A program made the position numbers and the translations under genes. Positions 5,444-12,577 of a stretch of 13,444 nucleotides of DNA are shown one piece after another (positions within the stretch are counted from its first letter, which is position 1; each line of letters opens with the position of its first letter). The notes under the pieces were generated by a model. That model was not told the DNA's origin, did no database searches, and saw only the letters and a list, made by a program, of their open reading frames with translations. Origin of the DNA: Candidatus Falkowiibacteriota bacterium (lineage in GTDB: Bacteria > Patescibacteriota > Patescibacteriia > Patescibacteriales > GWC2-42-12). Location of the stretch: the NCBI GenBank assembly GCA_016208065.1, contig JACQYU010000045.1:1-13444 (forward strand), read 5' to 3'.

Positions 5444-6523
5444 TTATTTTGTAGTTTGCCTTACTGCCAAATATAGAATAGCAGGATTCTTCGGGTCAAG
5501 CAACAATTTAGAGCCGGCGCGGCTAGTAGGCAATTTTTTTGAAATCCAATTATTGCCTCCGTCCAATGAATGATAAAAAGTCGTGCCGGTCACATAGTAT
5601 ATTTCATTGGCATCGCCGGGGTTGACCGCGATAGAATATATTTTTGCTTCTTCTTCGGCGGTTAAAAGCTCAATTTTTGACCAAGTATTGCCATCATCAG
5701 CTGATTTTAACAAGCCGTAATTAGTCGCTAAAAAAACAATTGCTTTTTCCGATTTTACCACGGCTAAATCGCGAAAACGATTACTGCCGTCAAACGCTTC
5801 CAATTCTTTATCAAGCCTCTCCCATTTGTTGCCGCCGTCAACCGAGCGGAAAATACCCCTGGCGGTTGTGCCGGCAAATATGATTTTTGAATTAACCGGA
5901 CTGATGACAATTTTATCTACCTGACTGTCAAACCTGCCTAAAGCGCGCCAGCTTACTCCGAAGTCAGAACTTTTAATAACATCACCGTTTGAGGTGCCGA
6001 TAAAAATATTGTTGCTGCTGTCATGATCAATCACCAATGAACTTACAATCGCTTTTAAATCATTGTCAAAATAAGCTTGCGACCAGGTGCGGTTGCAATC
6101 CTCGGACTTAAAAACTTTATTTGCCGCGGTAGTGTAAATCAAACATTTATCGGCCGGATCAACCGCTATATTGTTTATACTGATCTTGCCCAGGCCGGTA
6201 GCAACCTGCCAGCCTTCGGCGCCATCATAACTATAAAACAAGCCGTTTTCAAGGCTGCCGGCATAAACAGCTTTATTATCGCTCGGATCCAAGGCTAGAG
6301 AAATAATATCAATGGCTGAAAAACTTCTTTTGGTGTTAACCCCCTGGATTGAAGCTTTTTGCAACCAGCTTGCTCCTCTATTTGTTGATTTATAAACTCC
6401 GCCGTCGTTGGCGTTGCTTGAGCCGGTATTTGAAGCCGTGCCAAAATTAAGCGTACAACCGGATAAGGCAAAAGTAATTAAAGGTAGCAATAACCCGGCT
6501 TTTAATAATTTAATTTTTATCAT
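5444..6523 (-). CDS. Lipoprotein with BNR/Asp-box repeats (sortilin-like beta-propeller)
   Basis: Probable surface lipoprotein of unknown specific role. Residues 1-22 form a lipoprotein signal peptide with the lipobox ALSGC (Cys23 would be lipidated), followed by a serine/asparagine-rich linker. The rest is a series of repeats, each ending in an Asp-box-like S-x-D-x-G-x-x-W: STNRGASW, SYDGAEGW, SEDCNRTW, SSDFGVSW, SVDGGNKW, SADDGNTW and SLDGGNNW, with VDP/LDP and AG-type strands between them. Seven such boxes suit a seven- or eight-bladed propeller like YCF48 or sortilin-type domains, which usually bind proteins or glycans. No sialidase catalytic residues can be assigned. It lies between holB and frr on the same strand, with AT-rich spacer upstream and a palindromic element downstream. 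No Shine-Dalgarno site is clear. Confidence 0.85.
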   Translation of the reverse strand: MIKIKLLKAGLLLPLITFALSGCTLNFGTASNTGSSNANDGGVYKSTNRGASWLQKASIQGVNTKRSFSAIDIISLALDPSDNKAVYAGSLENGLFYSYDGAEGWQVATGLGKISINNIAVDPADKCLIYTTAANKVFKSEDCNRTWSQAYFDNDLKAIVSSLVIDHDSSNNIFIGTSNGDVIKSSDFGVSWRALGRFDSQVDKIVISPVNSKIIFAGTTARGIFRSVDGGNKWERLDKELEAFDGSNRFRDLAVVKSEKAIVFLATNYGLLKSADDGNTWSKIELLTAEEEAKIYSIAVNPGDANEIYYVTGTTFYHSLDGGNNWISKKLPTSRAGSKLLLDPKNPAILYLAVRQTTK

Positions 6524-6526
6524 AAA

Positions 6527-6620
6527 CTTAAATTAATTTTTAATTTTTAAAATTTTTAATTTTTAAATAAATCTTAATTTTTAATATTTAAAAATTAAAA
6601 ATTACAAAATTCAAAAATTT
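6527..6620. repeat. Very AT-rich low-complexity spacer
   Basis: Nearly pure A/T with recurring ATTTTTAATTTTTA and AAAAATTAAAAATT words separates holB from the lipoprotein gene. A shorter stretch of like composition (AAAAATTATAAAATTTAAAAATTC) lies between rseP and hpf at 3768-3791. I see no gene or terminator stem in it. Confidence 0.5.
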
Positions 6621-6623
6621 TAT

Positions 6624-7631
6624 CTAAAAGCTTACCGCCACATTCTCAAGCGCCAGCTTCGGGTTGACGTTGGCCGCCAGATACTTTCGGCTCTGCTTTA
6701 AAATATTTATTAAATTTAAAAGCCCTGCTAAGCTAAGCGCCTCCAATTCCTTAATAAACGCCTCGTGCTGAATTAAATCAGTTAAATTTAATCCCATAAG
6801 CATTAAATCCCTGGTTAAATTTTGCCAGAGGTCAATTGCGCCGGACGCTGCCTTAACCGCTTCTTGTCCTTTAACGTCTTTTCCTAGAATATTTTCAATG
6901 GCGCTGAAACGATCGTTTATATCAGAGTTTAATAAGCCGACAAAAGACTCCACGCCGCTTTTATAGTTTTTGTAATATTCTTCATCCTGAAAAAATTTTA
7001 AGGCTAAAGCCGGCCGGCCGGCCGAGAGGCGGGAAAAATTCTTAGCCTGGCTTCTTGAAGCTTTATGATTTTTAATCAACTCATCATAAATAATATCGCC
7101 GGCCACCGCTCTAAAATTTAAAACTTGGCTGCGCGATACTATTGTTTTAGGCAAAGAATCAAGGTCAATAGCGGTTAAAATTATTACTACTTTTATTTTA
7201 GGCTCTTCTAAAGTCTTGAGCAAAGCGTTAACCGCGCTTTCGCTTAAATTTTCCGCTCCCTTGATAATGCCGACTTTGTATGAGTTTAAAAATGAGCTCA
7301 TATTTAAATTTCTTATAAAATCCCTAATTTGCTCAATTGAAATATTTTTTTTATCAGGCTCTTTCTTTATCAAATAAATATCGCCATGAATATTTTTAGC
7401 CGCTTCCAGGCAAGCCGGGCATTTGCCGCAAGGCAAGATCAGCTGATTTTTGGCTTCGCAAACTAATCCGCGAGCAAAAAAATTAGCGGCCGTAGCTTTG
7501 CCTAAATTGGCCGGACCGGCAAAAATATAACTGCCGGAAATATTTTTTTTAGCCAAACTTTTCGTTAAAAACTCAAAAATATGGCTATTACCGACCAATG
7601 GACAATTTGATTTTAAATCTCCGCTTTTCAT
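6624..7631 (-). CDS. holB: DNA polymerase III delta-prime subunit (clamp-loader AAA+ protein)
   Basis: Clamp-loader subunit that helps open the beta clamp and place it on primed DNA. The 335 residues show an AAA+ fold: a Walker A-like GPANLGKAT (39-47, altered from the GKS/T form, as delta-prime is often not an active ATPase), a four-cysteine zinc module (Cys58, 68, 71, 74), the conserved SYKVGIIKGAENLSESAVNALLKTLEEP block and SRSQ in the place of the usual SRC motif. The C-terminal helical collar ends SRKYLAANVNPKLALENV, a typical delta-prime end. The ATG at 7631 is chosen over an upstream TTG (7661) because a strong promoter (7638-7666) overlaps the extra codons, and its -10 sits six bases before this ATG. 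It is first in the minus-strand run holB, lipoprotein, frr, rseP, hpf. Confidence 0.92.
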   Translation of the reverse strand: MKSGDLKSNCPLVGNSHIFEFLTKSLAKKNISGSYIFAGPANLGKATAANFFARGLVCEAKNQLILPCGKCPACLEAAKNIHGDIYLIKKEPDKKNISIEQIRDFIRNLNMSSFLNSYKVGIIKGAENLSESAVNALLKTLEEPKIKVVIILTAIDLDSLPKTIVSRSQVLNFRAVAGDIIYDELIKNHKASRSQAKNFSRLSAGRPALALKFFQDEEYYKNYKSGVESFVGLLNSDINDRFSAIENILGKDVKGQEAVKAASGAIDLWQNLTRDLMLMGLNLTDLIQHEAFIKELEALSLAGLLNLINILKQSRKYLAANVNPKLALENVAVSF

Positions 7632-7637
7632 GAATAA

Positions 7638-7666
7638 ATTATAGCTTAATAGAACCGCCAAGTCAA
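7638..7666 (-). promoter_or_regulatory. holB promoter, leaderless type
   Basis: The minus strand reads TTGACT (7661-7666), a 17-base spacer, TATAAT (7638-7643), six bases, then the holB ATG (7631). A start site about seven bases after the -10 would fall on or beside the ATG, so the mRNA would have essentially no leader. No Shine-Dalgarno site is present. Confidence 0.8.
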
Positions 7667-7683
7667 AATAACAATAATTTAAA

Positions 7684-7712
7684 TTGACTTTTTCGTCTAA
7701 AACTAGTATTAT
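7684..7712 (+). promoter_or_regulatory. Sugar transferase promoter, leaderless type
   Basis: The plus strand reads TTGACT (7684-7689), a 17-base spacer, TATTAT (7707-7712), six bases, then the ATG at 7719. This is the same geometry as the holB promoter on the other strand. The two -35 boxes lie 17 bases apart, back to back. Confidence 0.75.
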
Positions 7713-7718
7713 AACCGC

Positions 7719-9059
7719 ATGAATAATAAGCTTAAAAAATTAATTTTACTTAGCGGGGACATTTTAGTGCTCTATTTTTCGCTATATTTAACTTTGGTAA
7801 TCAGGTATTTTGGCAACTACGAAACTAAAACTTGGGATGCGCATTTTTGGCCGTTCACAGTAATTTTTATCTTTTGGCTGATAATCTTTTATATCTCTGA
7901 TTTATACAGTCTTAACTTAGCCGTAAATAATCTTAAATTTTACCAAGCCAGCGGCCGTTCCTTAATTATTGCCGGTTCAGCTTCTCTGGCTTTTTTCTAT
8001 TTAATGCCGCAAATCGGCATAGCGCCAAAAACCAATTTATTCATATACATCATAGTTTTCGCGGTTATTTTCTATCTCTGGCGCCGATTTTATAATTGGT
8101 CATTAAAATCATATCTGCCTAAAAAAAATATCGGCATTGTCGGTTATAATAATTTAGTGGCGGAAATTATAAATGAATTTAAGCAAAAACCGCACCTGGG
8201 CTATAATCTAAGCTTTGCCGTTGATGATAAAGCGCAAGCCGGAACACGGCCGATTTCTGATTTGGAAAAATTAATGGCCGAAAATAAGCTTGATACCATA
8301 ATTTTATCTTACGACCCGCACCAATCGGAAAATTTACGCGCCGCTTTATTTAACGCCCTTCATCGCCGGATAAATTACTTAAGCCTGCCTGATTTTTATG
8401 AAGCCATTACCGGAAAGGTGCCGTTAGATAATTTAAACCAAATGTGGTTTTTGGAAAACCTTAATGAAAATAATAAAATCTGGTTTGATCGCGTTAAACT
8501 AATTTACGATTTTATTTTAGCCTTGGTTATTTTTATTATTACTTTACCGTTTTGGCTGATTATCGCTTTAGTTATCAAGCTTGGTAGCTCAGGGCCGGTA
8601 TTTTTTATCATGAATCGGGCCGGTCAAAATAATAGAATATTCAAACTGATAAAATTCAGGACGATGAAGCAAGATGGCAACGACCTCTCGCCTACCCGCG
8701 CCAACGATTCTCGCATAACCAAGTTTGGCAAATTTTTAAGAAAAACCAGGCTTGACGAACTGCCCCAGGTTATAAATATCTTACGCGGTGAAATGAGCTT
8801 TGTCGGGCCGCGCCCGGAGCGTCCTGAATTAATTCTTGAACTTGAAAAACAAATCCCTTTTTACGGCCAAAGAACCTTAGTCAAGCCCGGCCTTACCGGC
8901 TCGGATCAAGTTTCCGGTGAATACCACTCGCCATCCCGCGAAGACAGTTTAAAAAAATTGCAATACGACCTCTTTTATATAAAAAACAGGTCTTTATTCT
9001 TAGACCTGTCAATTATTTTAAAAACAATCGCCACAGTTATAAGCAGAAAGGGCATATAA
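7719..9059 (+). CDS. Undecaprenyl-phosphate sugar phosphotransferase (bacterial sugar transferase, WbaP/WcaJ type)
   Basis: Membrane enzyme that transfers a sugar-1-phosphate from a nucleotide sugar to undecaprenyl phosphate, the first step of a surface glycan. The 446 residues have four N-terminal membrane segments (about 7-30, 44-63, 80-97, 105-122), a Rossmann-like central domain starting KKNIGIVGYNNLVAEII (135-151) and a C-terminal phosphoglycosyl transferase domain from about 255, with a membrane-entry helix (262-288). Signature motifs: KFRTM (312-316), RKTRLDELPQ with the Asp346-Glu347 catalytic pair, SFVGPRPE (360-367), PGLTG (390-394) and QYDLFYIKNRS. Length is normal. One small oddity is PGLTGSDQVSGE where relatives usually have Trp in place of the Ser. 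Its partners are probably the capsule-type genes facing it on the minus strand; the acceptor sugar cannot be told. Confidence 0.93.
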   Translation: MNNKLKKLILLSGDILVLYFSLYLTLVIRYFGNYETKTWDAHFWPFTVIFIFWLIIFYISDLYSLNLAVNNLKFYQASGRSLIIAGSASLAFFYLMPQIGIAPKTNLFIYIIVFAVIFYLWRRFYNWSLKSYLPKKNIGIVGYNNLVAEIINEFKQKPHLGYNLSFAVDDKAQAGTRPISDLEKLMAENKLDTIILSYDPHQSENLRAALFNALHRRINYLSLPDFYEAITGKVPLDNLNQMWFLENLNENNKIWFDRVKLIYDFILALVIFIITLPFWLIIALVIKLGSSGPVFFIMNRAGQNNRIFKLIKFRTMKQDGNDLSPTRANDSRITKFGKFLRKTRLDELPQVINILRGEMSFVGPRPERPELILELEKQIPFYGQRTLVKPGLTGSDQVSGEYHSPSREDSLKKLQYDLFYIKNRSLFLDLSIILKTIATVISRKGI

Positions 9060-9078
9060 ACGCCGCTCTTAACTTCCT

Positions 9079-9118
9079 AAAAGATTATCTCTGCCAAAGC
9101 GCCGCGATAATCTTTTTA
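9079..9118. terminator. Bidirectional terminator between convergent genes
   Basis: AAAAGATTATC (9079-9089) pairs perfectly with GATAATCTTTT (9106-9116), an 11-bp stem with a 16-base loop, with T-runs on both strands. It ends transcription of the sugar transferase from the left and of the glycan operon from the right. It overlaps the stop codon of the minus-strand gene. Confidence 0.8.
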
Positions 9119-10636
9119 ATTTTTTAGATTTAAAACCCGCTCAATTTCATTTTTATAAAGCCGCCAAAGCTCTTCGATATCTTCTCCGCCCCGCTCCCAG
9201 GCTTTCATATATTTAAAATCAAATCCAATATCAAACACGGCGGCAATATAATTTTCCAAGCGCCTCTGGTATTCAGAGCTAGACGTATCAAGCGCTAAGG
9301 CCCGCTTAATAACCGCGGCCATGGTTTGCATATCAGTATGATTTATGACATTAGGCAGTAATTTAAAAGTTTCGGTATCGCCGAGCACAATCGCCGGTTT
9401 GCCGTAAATTGCGGCTTCAAATATGGTAGTGCTGTAATTGGCTACCAATAAATCGGCCTTTTTAAAAACTTCTTCGGAGGAAATGCGGTAATCAATTAGT
9501 TTTACGTTAGCCGTACGCGCTATCGTTTTTAAATATGAGGGCGAACGCAAACCAACCATGTCGGGATGCTCTTTAACAACTAAAGTATAATCATCCGGCA
9601 AAGACATGGCGATTTGCCGCGCCGTTTCCACCTGATTATTAAAAAGCGGGCACATTAAATCAGCGCTGGCTTCCGGAGTAAACTGCAAAGGAAAAAAGAC
9701 GAATTTGCCCACTTTTTCAAACGGATAATAAGAAAAATTTTGGGCATATTTTAAATATTTTTTTTGGCAAAAATGATCGCGCAATAGTAGTTTTGGCGGC
9801 CGGTAATCGACCGTCGGACCGATAGTTTTAATGCGATTAGCTCTGGTTGACGGTTTCGTATACCACTCATAAATTAATTTTAACGGCCTTAATTCATGCC
9901 TGATTTTCTTAAATATATTTTCTTCAAGCGGTCGCTTAAGGTGATGCGGCGCTTGAAATTTTTCCTTAAAATCAGAAATGAATTGCCGAGCTTTTTCTCT
10001 ATTAGCCGAATCAGTCTTGCCTTTATTAAGCTCTTTTGCCTTAAGAATTAATTCCCCTCCGCGATCAAGATAATCCCGGGCGAACATATTATAACCCGGC
10101 ACTTTTGAATCGGTAATGGAAATAGTCGGAATGCCGTATTTATCGCCCAGTAAGCTAAGTAAGACATGCCCTTCGTAAACAAAAGTCGCTATAATAATTA
10201 TATCCGGCTTAAAAGATTTTATTAAATCGCGCAGCGCTTTATAATGGGCCGTTATATAAGCAATAATAAATTCATCAGTAACATGCTGGCGGTAGCTATA
10301 ATAATATTTCTCGCCGTAAGAGCGGACCAGCCAGCGGTCGGCGTATATCAGCGGCCAAACGGAATCAAGCTTTAATTCGCGGCAAATATCGGTAAAAGTT
10401 ATTTTTTCCTTGCCCAAATATTTTTCCGGATATTCAAGGATATCATCAACGTTAAGAATTTCAGCATACTTAACCTCGGTTTGCTCAATAATAAATTTAT
10501 GGGTGATTTTTTTTAAAGTAATTGCCGCTAAACTACAGCCTTCGGCCTGAAATTTTTTAGCTAAAAAATGGCCGATATTTAAGGCCCAGCCGCGCTGCTG
10601 GAAGATTAATATTTTTTTATTCTTTAAATTTAACAT
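9116..10636 (-). CDS. Capsule polysaccharide synthesis-type protein (GT-B-like)
   Basis: Probable cytoplasmic enzyme of surface polysaccharide assembly, resembling the Capsule_synth (KpsC/KpsS) and CDP-glycerol glycerophosphotransferase-like group. The 506 residues suggest two Rossmann-like halves. The first opens with KKILIFQQRGWALNIGHFLAK and contains FKPDIIIIATFVYEGH and GIPTISITDSKVPG. The second starts at KFVFFPLQFTPEAS (311 on) and carries VVKEHPDMVGLR (353-364, with the conserved KEHP) and ANYSTTIFEAAIYGKPAIVLG (399-419), the nucleotide- or sugar-binding loop typical of this fold. No signal peptide or membrane helix is seen. It overlaps the acetyltransferase upstream by 7 bases, so it is the last gene of the operon and ends at the shared terminator. 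The exact donor and acceptor are unknown. Confidence 0.8.
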   Translation of the reverse strand: MLNLKNKKILIFQQRGWALNIGHFLAKKFQAEGCSLAAITLKKITHKFIIEQTEVKYAEILNVDDILEYPEKYLGKEKITFTDICRELKLDSVWPLIYADRWLVRSYGEKYYYSYRQHVTDEFIIAYITAHYKALRDLIKSFKPDIIIIATFVYEGHVLLSLLGDKYGIPTISITDSKVPGYNMFARDYLDRGGELILKAKELNKGKTDSANREKARQFISDFKEKFQAPHHLKRPLEENIFKKIRHELRPLKLIYEWYTKPSTRANRIKTIGPTVDYRPPKLLLRDHFCQKKYLKYAQNFSYYPFEKVGKFVFFPLQFTPEASADLMCPLFNNQVETARQIAMSLPDDYTLVVKEHPDMVGLRSPSYLKTIARTANVKLIDYRISSEEVFKKADLLVANYSTTIFEAAIYGKPAIVLGDTETFKLLPNVINHTDMQTMAAVIKRALALDTSSSEYQRRLENYIAAVFDIGFDFKYMKAWERGGEDIEELWRLYKNEIERVLNLKN

Positions 10637-11076
10637 TTATATTTTAAATAGATATTTTCCTTATCTTCTTTATATTTAATAAAATTATTTTTTTCAAACA
10701 GTCTTAATGACGCTGAATTTTCTCGCTTAACTTCGGCTAAAATACTTTTGCCGGCGCCGATAAGCCGTAAAGCTCCGGACAACAGTTCGTTGCCTAAACC
10801 GCGGCCTTGATAACCAGGGTCTAAAGCGATGGAAATTATATATCCATCATCTTCATTTAAATCAAAACGGCAATAACCGGCGACCGCGCCCGACTGCTCC
10901 AAAACAAAACATTTGTTCTCATTATTTTTAAAATATTTATTTTCAAACCAACCGTCATGGCTGCCAAAACTTATAGCTTCAGTAGTATTAAACCAGCAAC
11001 GGTTAGCCGGATGGTTCCTGATTTTCCAGACCGCACGTGAATCATCCCTACGGGCCTGGTGAATTATATTTTCCAT
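10630..11076 (-). CDS. GNAT-family N-acetyltransferase
   Basis: Acetyl-CoA-dependent acyltransferase of 148 residues. The acetyl-CoA loop is ALDPGYQGRGLGNELL (about 84-99, with the Q-G-R-G-L-G core at 90-95), after a beta strand DGYIISI, and the C-terminal motif NSASLRLFEKNNFIKY (120-135) is also typical of the family. The early part, RNHPANRCWFNTTEAIS followed by HDGWFENKYFK, resembles PseH-like enzymes that acetylate an amino sugar. In this operon an amino-sugar intermediate of a surface glycan is a reasonable substrate, but this is inference. The start at 11076 overlaps the end of the aldo/keto reductase by 13 bases and its stop overlaps the next gene by 7 bases, suggesting translational coupling. 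Confidence 0.85.
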   Translation of the reverse strand: MENIIHQARRDDSRAVWKIRNHPANRCWFNTTEAISFGSHDGWFENKYFKNNENKCFVLEQSGAVAGYCRFDLNEDDGYIISIALDPGYQGRGLGNELLSGALRLIGAGKSILAEVKRENSASLRLFEKNNFIKYKEDKENIYLKYKC

Positions 11077-11972
11077 AAGTTTGGCGATATAATATTTTTT
11101 TCAATATTATTAAACCTGCCCCTTAATTCTTCAAAGCAAGGCTTAAAATCAATCTCCTGCTTTGCTATGCTTATATATTCCTCGAGCTGACCGATATTGT
11201 CAACGCCGAAAACCACATAATCAATATTTTCATGGCTTAAAGAAAACAATAAAGCGGCTTGCTGCCTTGATAAATTATATTTATTGATAATTTCATCCAA
11301 TTCTTTTAAATAAACTTTAATTTTTTTTAGCGGCGGCGGAATTTTTTCTTCACTCATAAAAAATAAGCCTTGCAAAAACGGGCTGCGGGCGAAAACTTTT
11401 ATATTATTCTTTTTAGCTAACGCGAAAAATTCCGTTTTATCAAGCCGCTGGTCAAAAATATTATAAGGGATCTGAATATAATCAACCTCGGATAAATTAA
11501 CGGCATAAAGCGCGTCTGCCGCTTCATAAATAGAAACTCCGATATTTTTTGCGAGCCCCTGCTCTTTTAGTTTAACCAGGCAGTCAACTAATTTTTTATT
11601 CCTTACATAAGCCGGCTCATGGAAAAGACAACCGTCGACATAATCGCTTTTTAATCTAAGCAAAGACTCTTTAAGGCTGGCGGCAATAACCTCGTAGGCC
11701 GCGACGCCGTCTTCGGCTATAATATTTGATTTTAGCTTCGTAATAATTTTTATTTCTTCATTTAAGCCGCGACTTTGCTTAAACTCCCCTAAAATTTCTT
11801 CCGCCTCGCCATAAACATAAGCCGTATCAAAAATTCTAAGGCCTTTTTCATAAGCAAAATCAAGAATTTCAAAAGATTTTTCCCTGGCCGGCTTGCCGCT
11901 TGAGTTATTTATGCCATAATTAAGGCCGAACTGGGCGGTGCCTAAAACTAATTTGCTTATTAAGTCCGCCAT
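11064..11972 (-). CDS. Aldo/keto reductase
   Basis: NAD(P)H-dependent oxidoreductase with a TIM-barrel fold, 302 residues. It begins KLVLGTAQFGLNYGINNSSG, the form common in reductases found inside surface-sugar clusters. The catalytic tetrad is complete: Asp49 and Tyr54 in FDTAYVYGEAE, Lys79 in IITKLK, and His118 in CLFHEP. Later strands NIGVSIYEA, YIQIPYNIFDQR, IKVFARSPFLQGL and the cofactor-end YVVFGVDNIGQLEEYI are in the expected order. The YdcF-like gene upstream ends 5 bases before its ATG, and the acetyltransferase downstream overlaps it by 13 bases. A role in making or modifying a nucleotide sugar or keto-sugar is likely from context; the substrate is not visible in the sequence. Confidence 0.88.
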   Translation of the reverse strand: MADLISKLVLGTAQFGLNYGINNSSGKPAREKSFEILDFAYEKGLRIFDTAYVYGEAEEILGEFKQSRGLNEEIKIITKLKSNIIAEDGVAAYEVIAASLKESLLRLKSDYVDGCLFHEPAYVRNKKLVDCLVKLKEQGLAKNIGVSIYEAADALYAVNLSEVDYIQIPYNIFDQRLDKTEFFALAKKNNIKVFARSPFLQGLFFMSEEKIPPPLKKIKVYLKELDEIINKYNLSRQQAALLFSLSHENIDYVVFGVDNIGQLEEYISIAKQEIDFKPCFEELRGRFNNIEKNIISPNLWKI

Positions 11973-11977
11973 AATTT

Positions 11978-12577
11978 CTAAATTAAATAATTGATGCCGG
12001 ATCGAATATCCGCCACATGCCCTTTAAGCTGATATTCTTCAATCTTTTTAAACTCTTCGGCCGTTAATTCTCCGGCGGTTTCTTTCCTGCCGCCCGGCTT
12101 TTTATTTTCCGGCAGGCGGGCGAATTGATTAATAATCTTTCCCCGCCAACCAACCTCGGCGGCGCCTTTGATAAAAGTTAAAAAATACCTGGCTTGATAA
12201 TGGGGATATGAGCCGACGATAATGATTTTTTTCCAGCGGTTTTTTTTGGCAATTTTACTGACGTTAAGCGATTGGTCGCGGGTATTTAAAGAATCGGCGT
12301 CAATGATAATATCCTTATTTTTCACTTCTCTTCGTAATAGCCAGCGCTTCATATCTTTTAAGCTTACATTGTTTTCACCCGGCCTTTTTTTTGGGCCAAT
12401 CAGCTTATTGTTGCCGGAAATAATAATTTTTAACGCCAGGCCTTTTTTAAAAAGTTCAAGAGTTTTCGGCCCCCGGTCATACCTATCGCCCTGTAGCCAA
12501 ACAATCGCTTGGCAATTTTCCGGAGATTGTTTTAATAATAATTCCTGCAATTTTAAAAATTCTTTATTCATAGCCAT
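11978..12577 (-). CDS. DUF218 / YdcF-like protein
   Basis: A 199-residue protein of the DUF218 (YdcF/SanA/ElyC) group, whose members are linked to envelope processes, though their biochemical activity is mostly unproven. Features are AIVWLQGDRYDRGPKTLELF (strand, then basic loop and helix), LKIIISGNN, the SLNTRDQSLNVSKIAKKN block and KKIIIVGSYPHYQARYFLTF. No membrane segment or signal peptide is seen, unlike SanA-type members. The start at 12577 is chosen because its ATG shares one base with the TAA of the upstream ORF (TAATG), a common coupling arrangement; an ATG at 12571 is also possible and a TTG at 12601 less likely. It lies in the glycan operon, 5 bases before the aldo/keto reductase. 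Confidence 0.8.
   Translation of the reverse strand: MAMNKEFLKLQELLLKQSPENCQAIVWLQGDRYDRGPKTLELFKKGLALKIIISGNNKLIGPKKRPGENNVSLKDMKRWLLRREVKNKDIIIDADSLNTRDQSLNVSKIAKKNRWKKIIIVGSYPHYQARYFLTFIKGAAEVGWRGKIINQFARLPENKKPGGRKETAGELTAEEFKKIEEYQLKGHVADIRSGINYLI

Noticed and set aside
7631..7661. TTG at 7661 as the holB start
   Set aside because: It lies in the -35 box of a near-consensus promoter whose start site would fall downstream of it; the ATG at 7631 also suits the length of the family.
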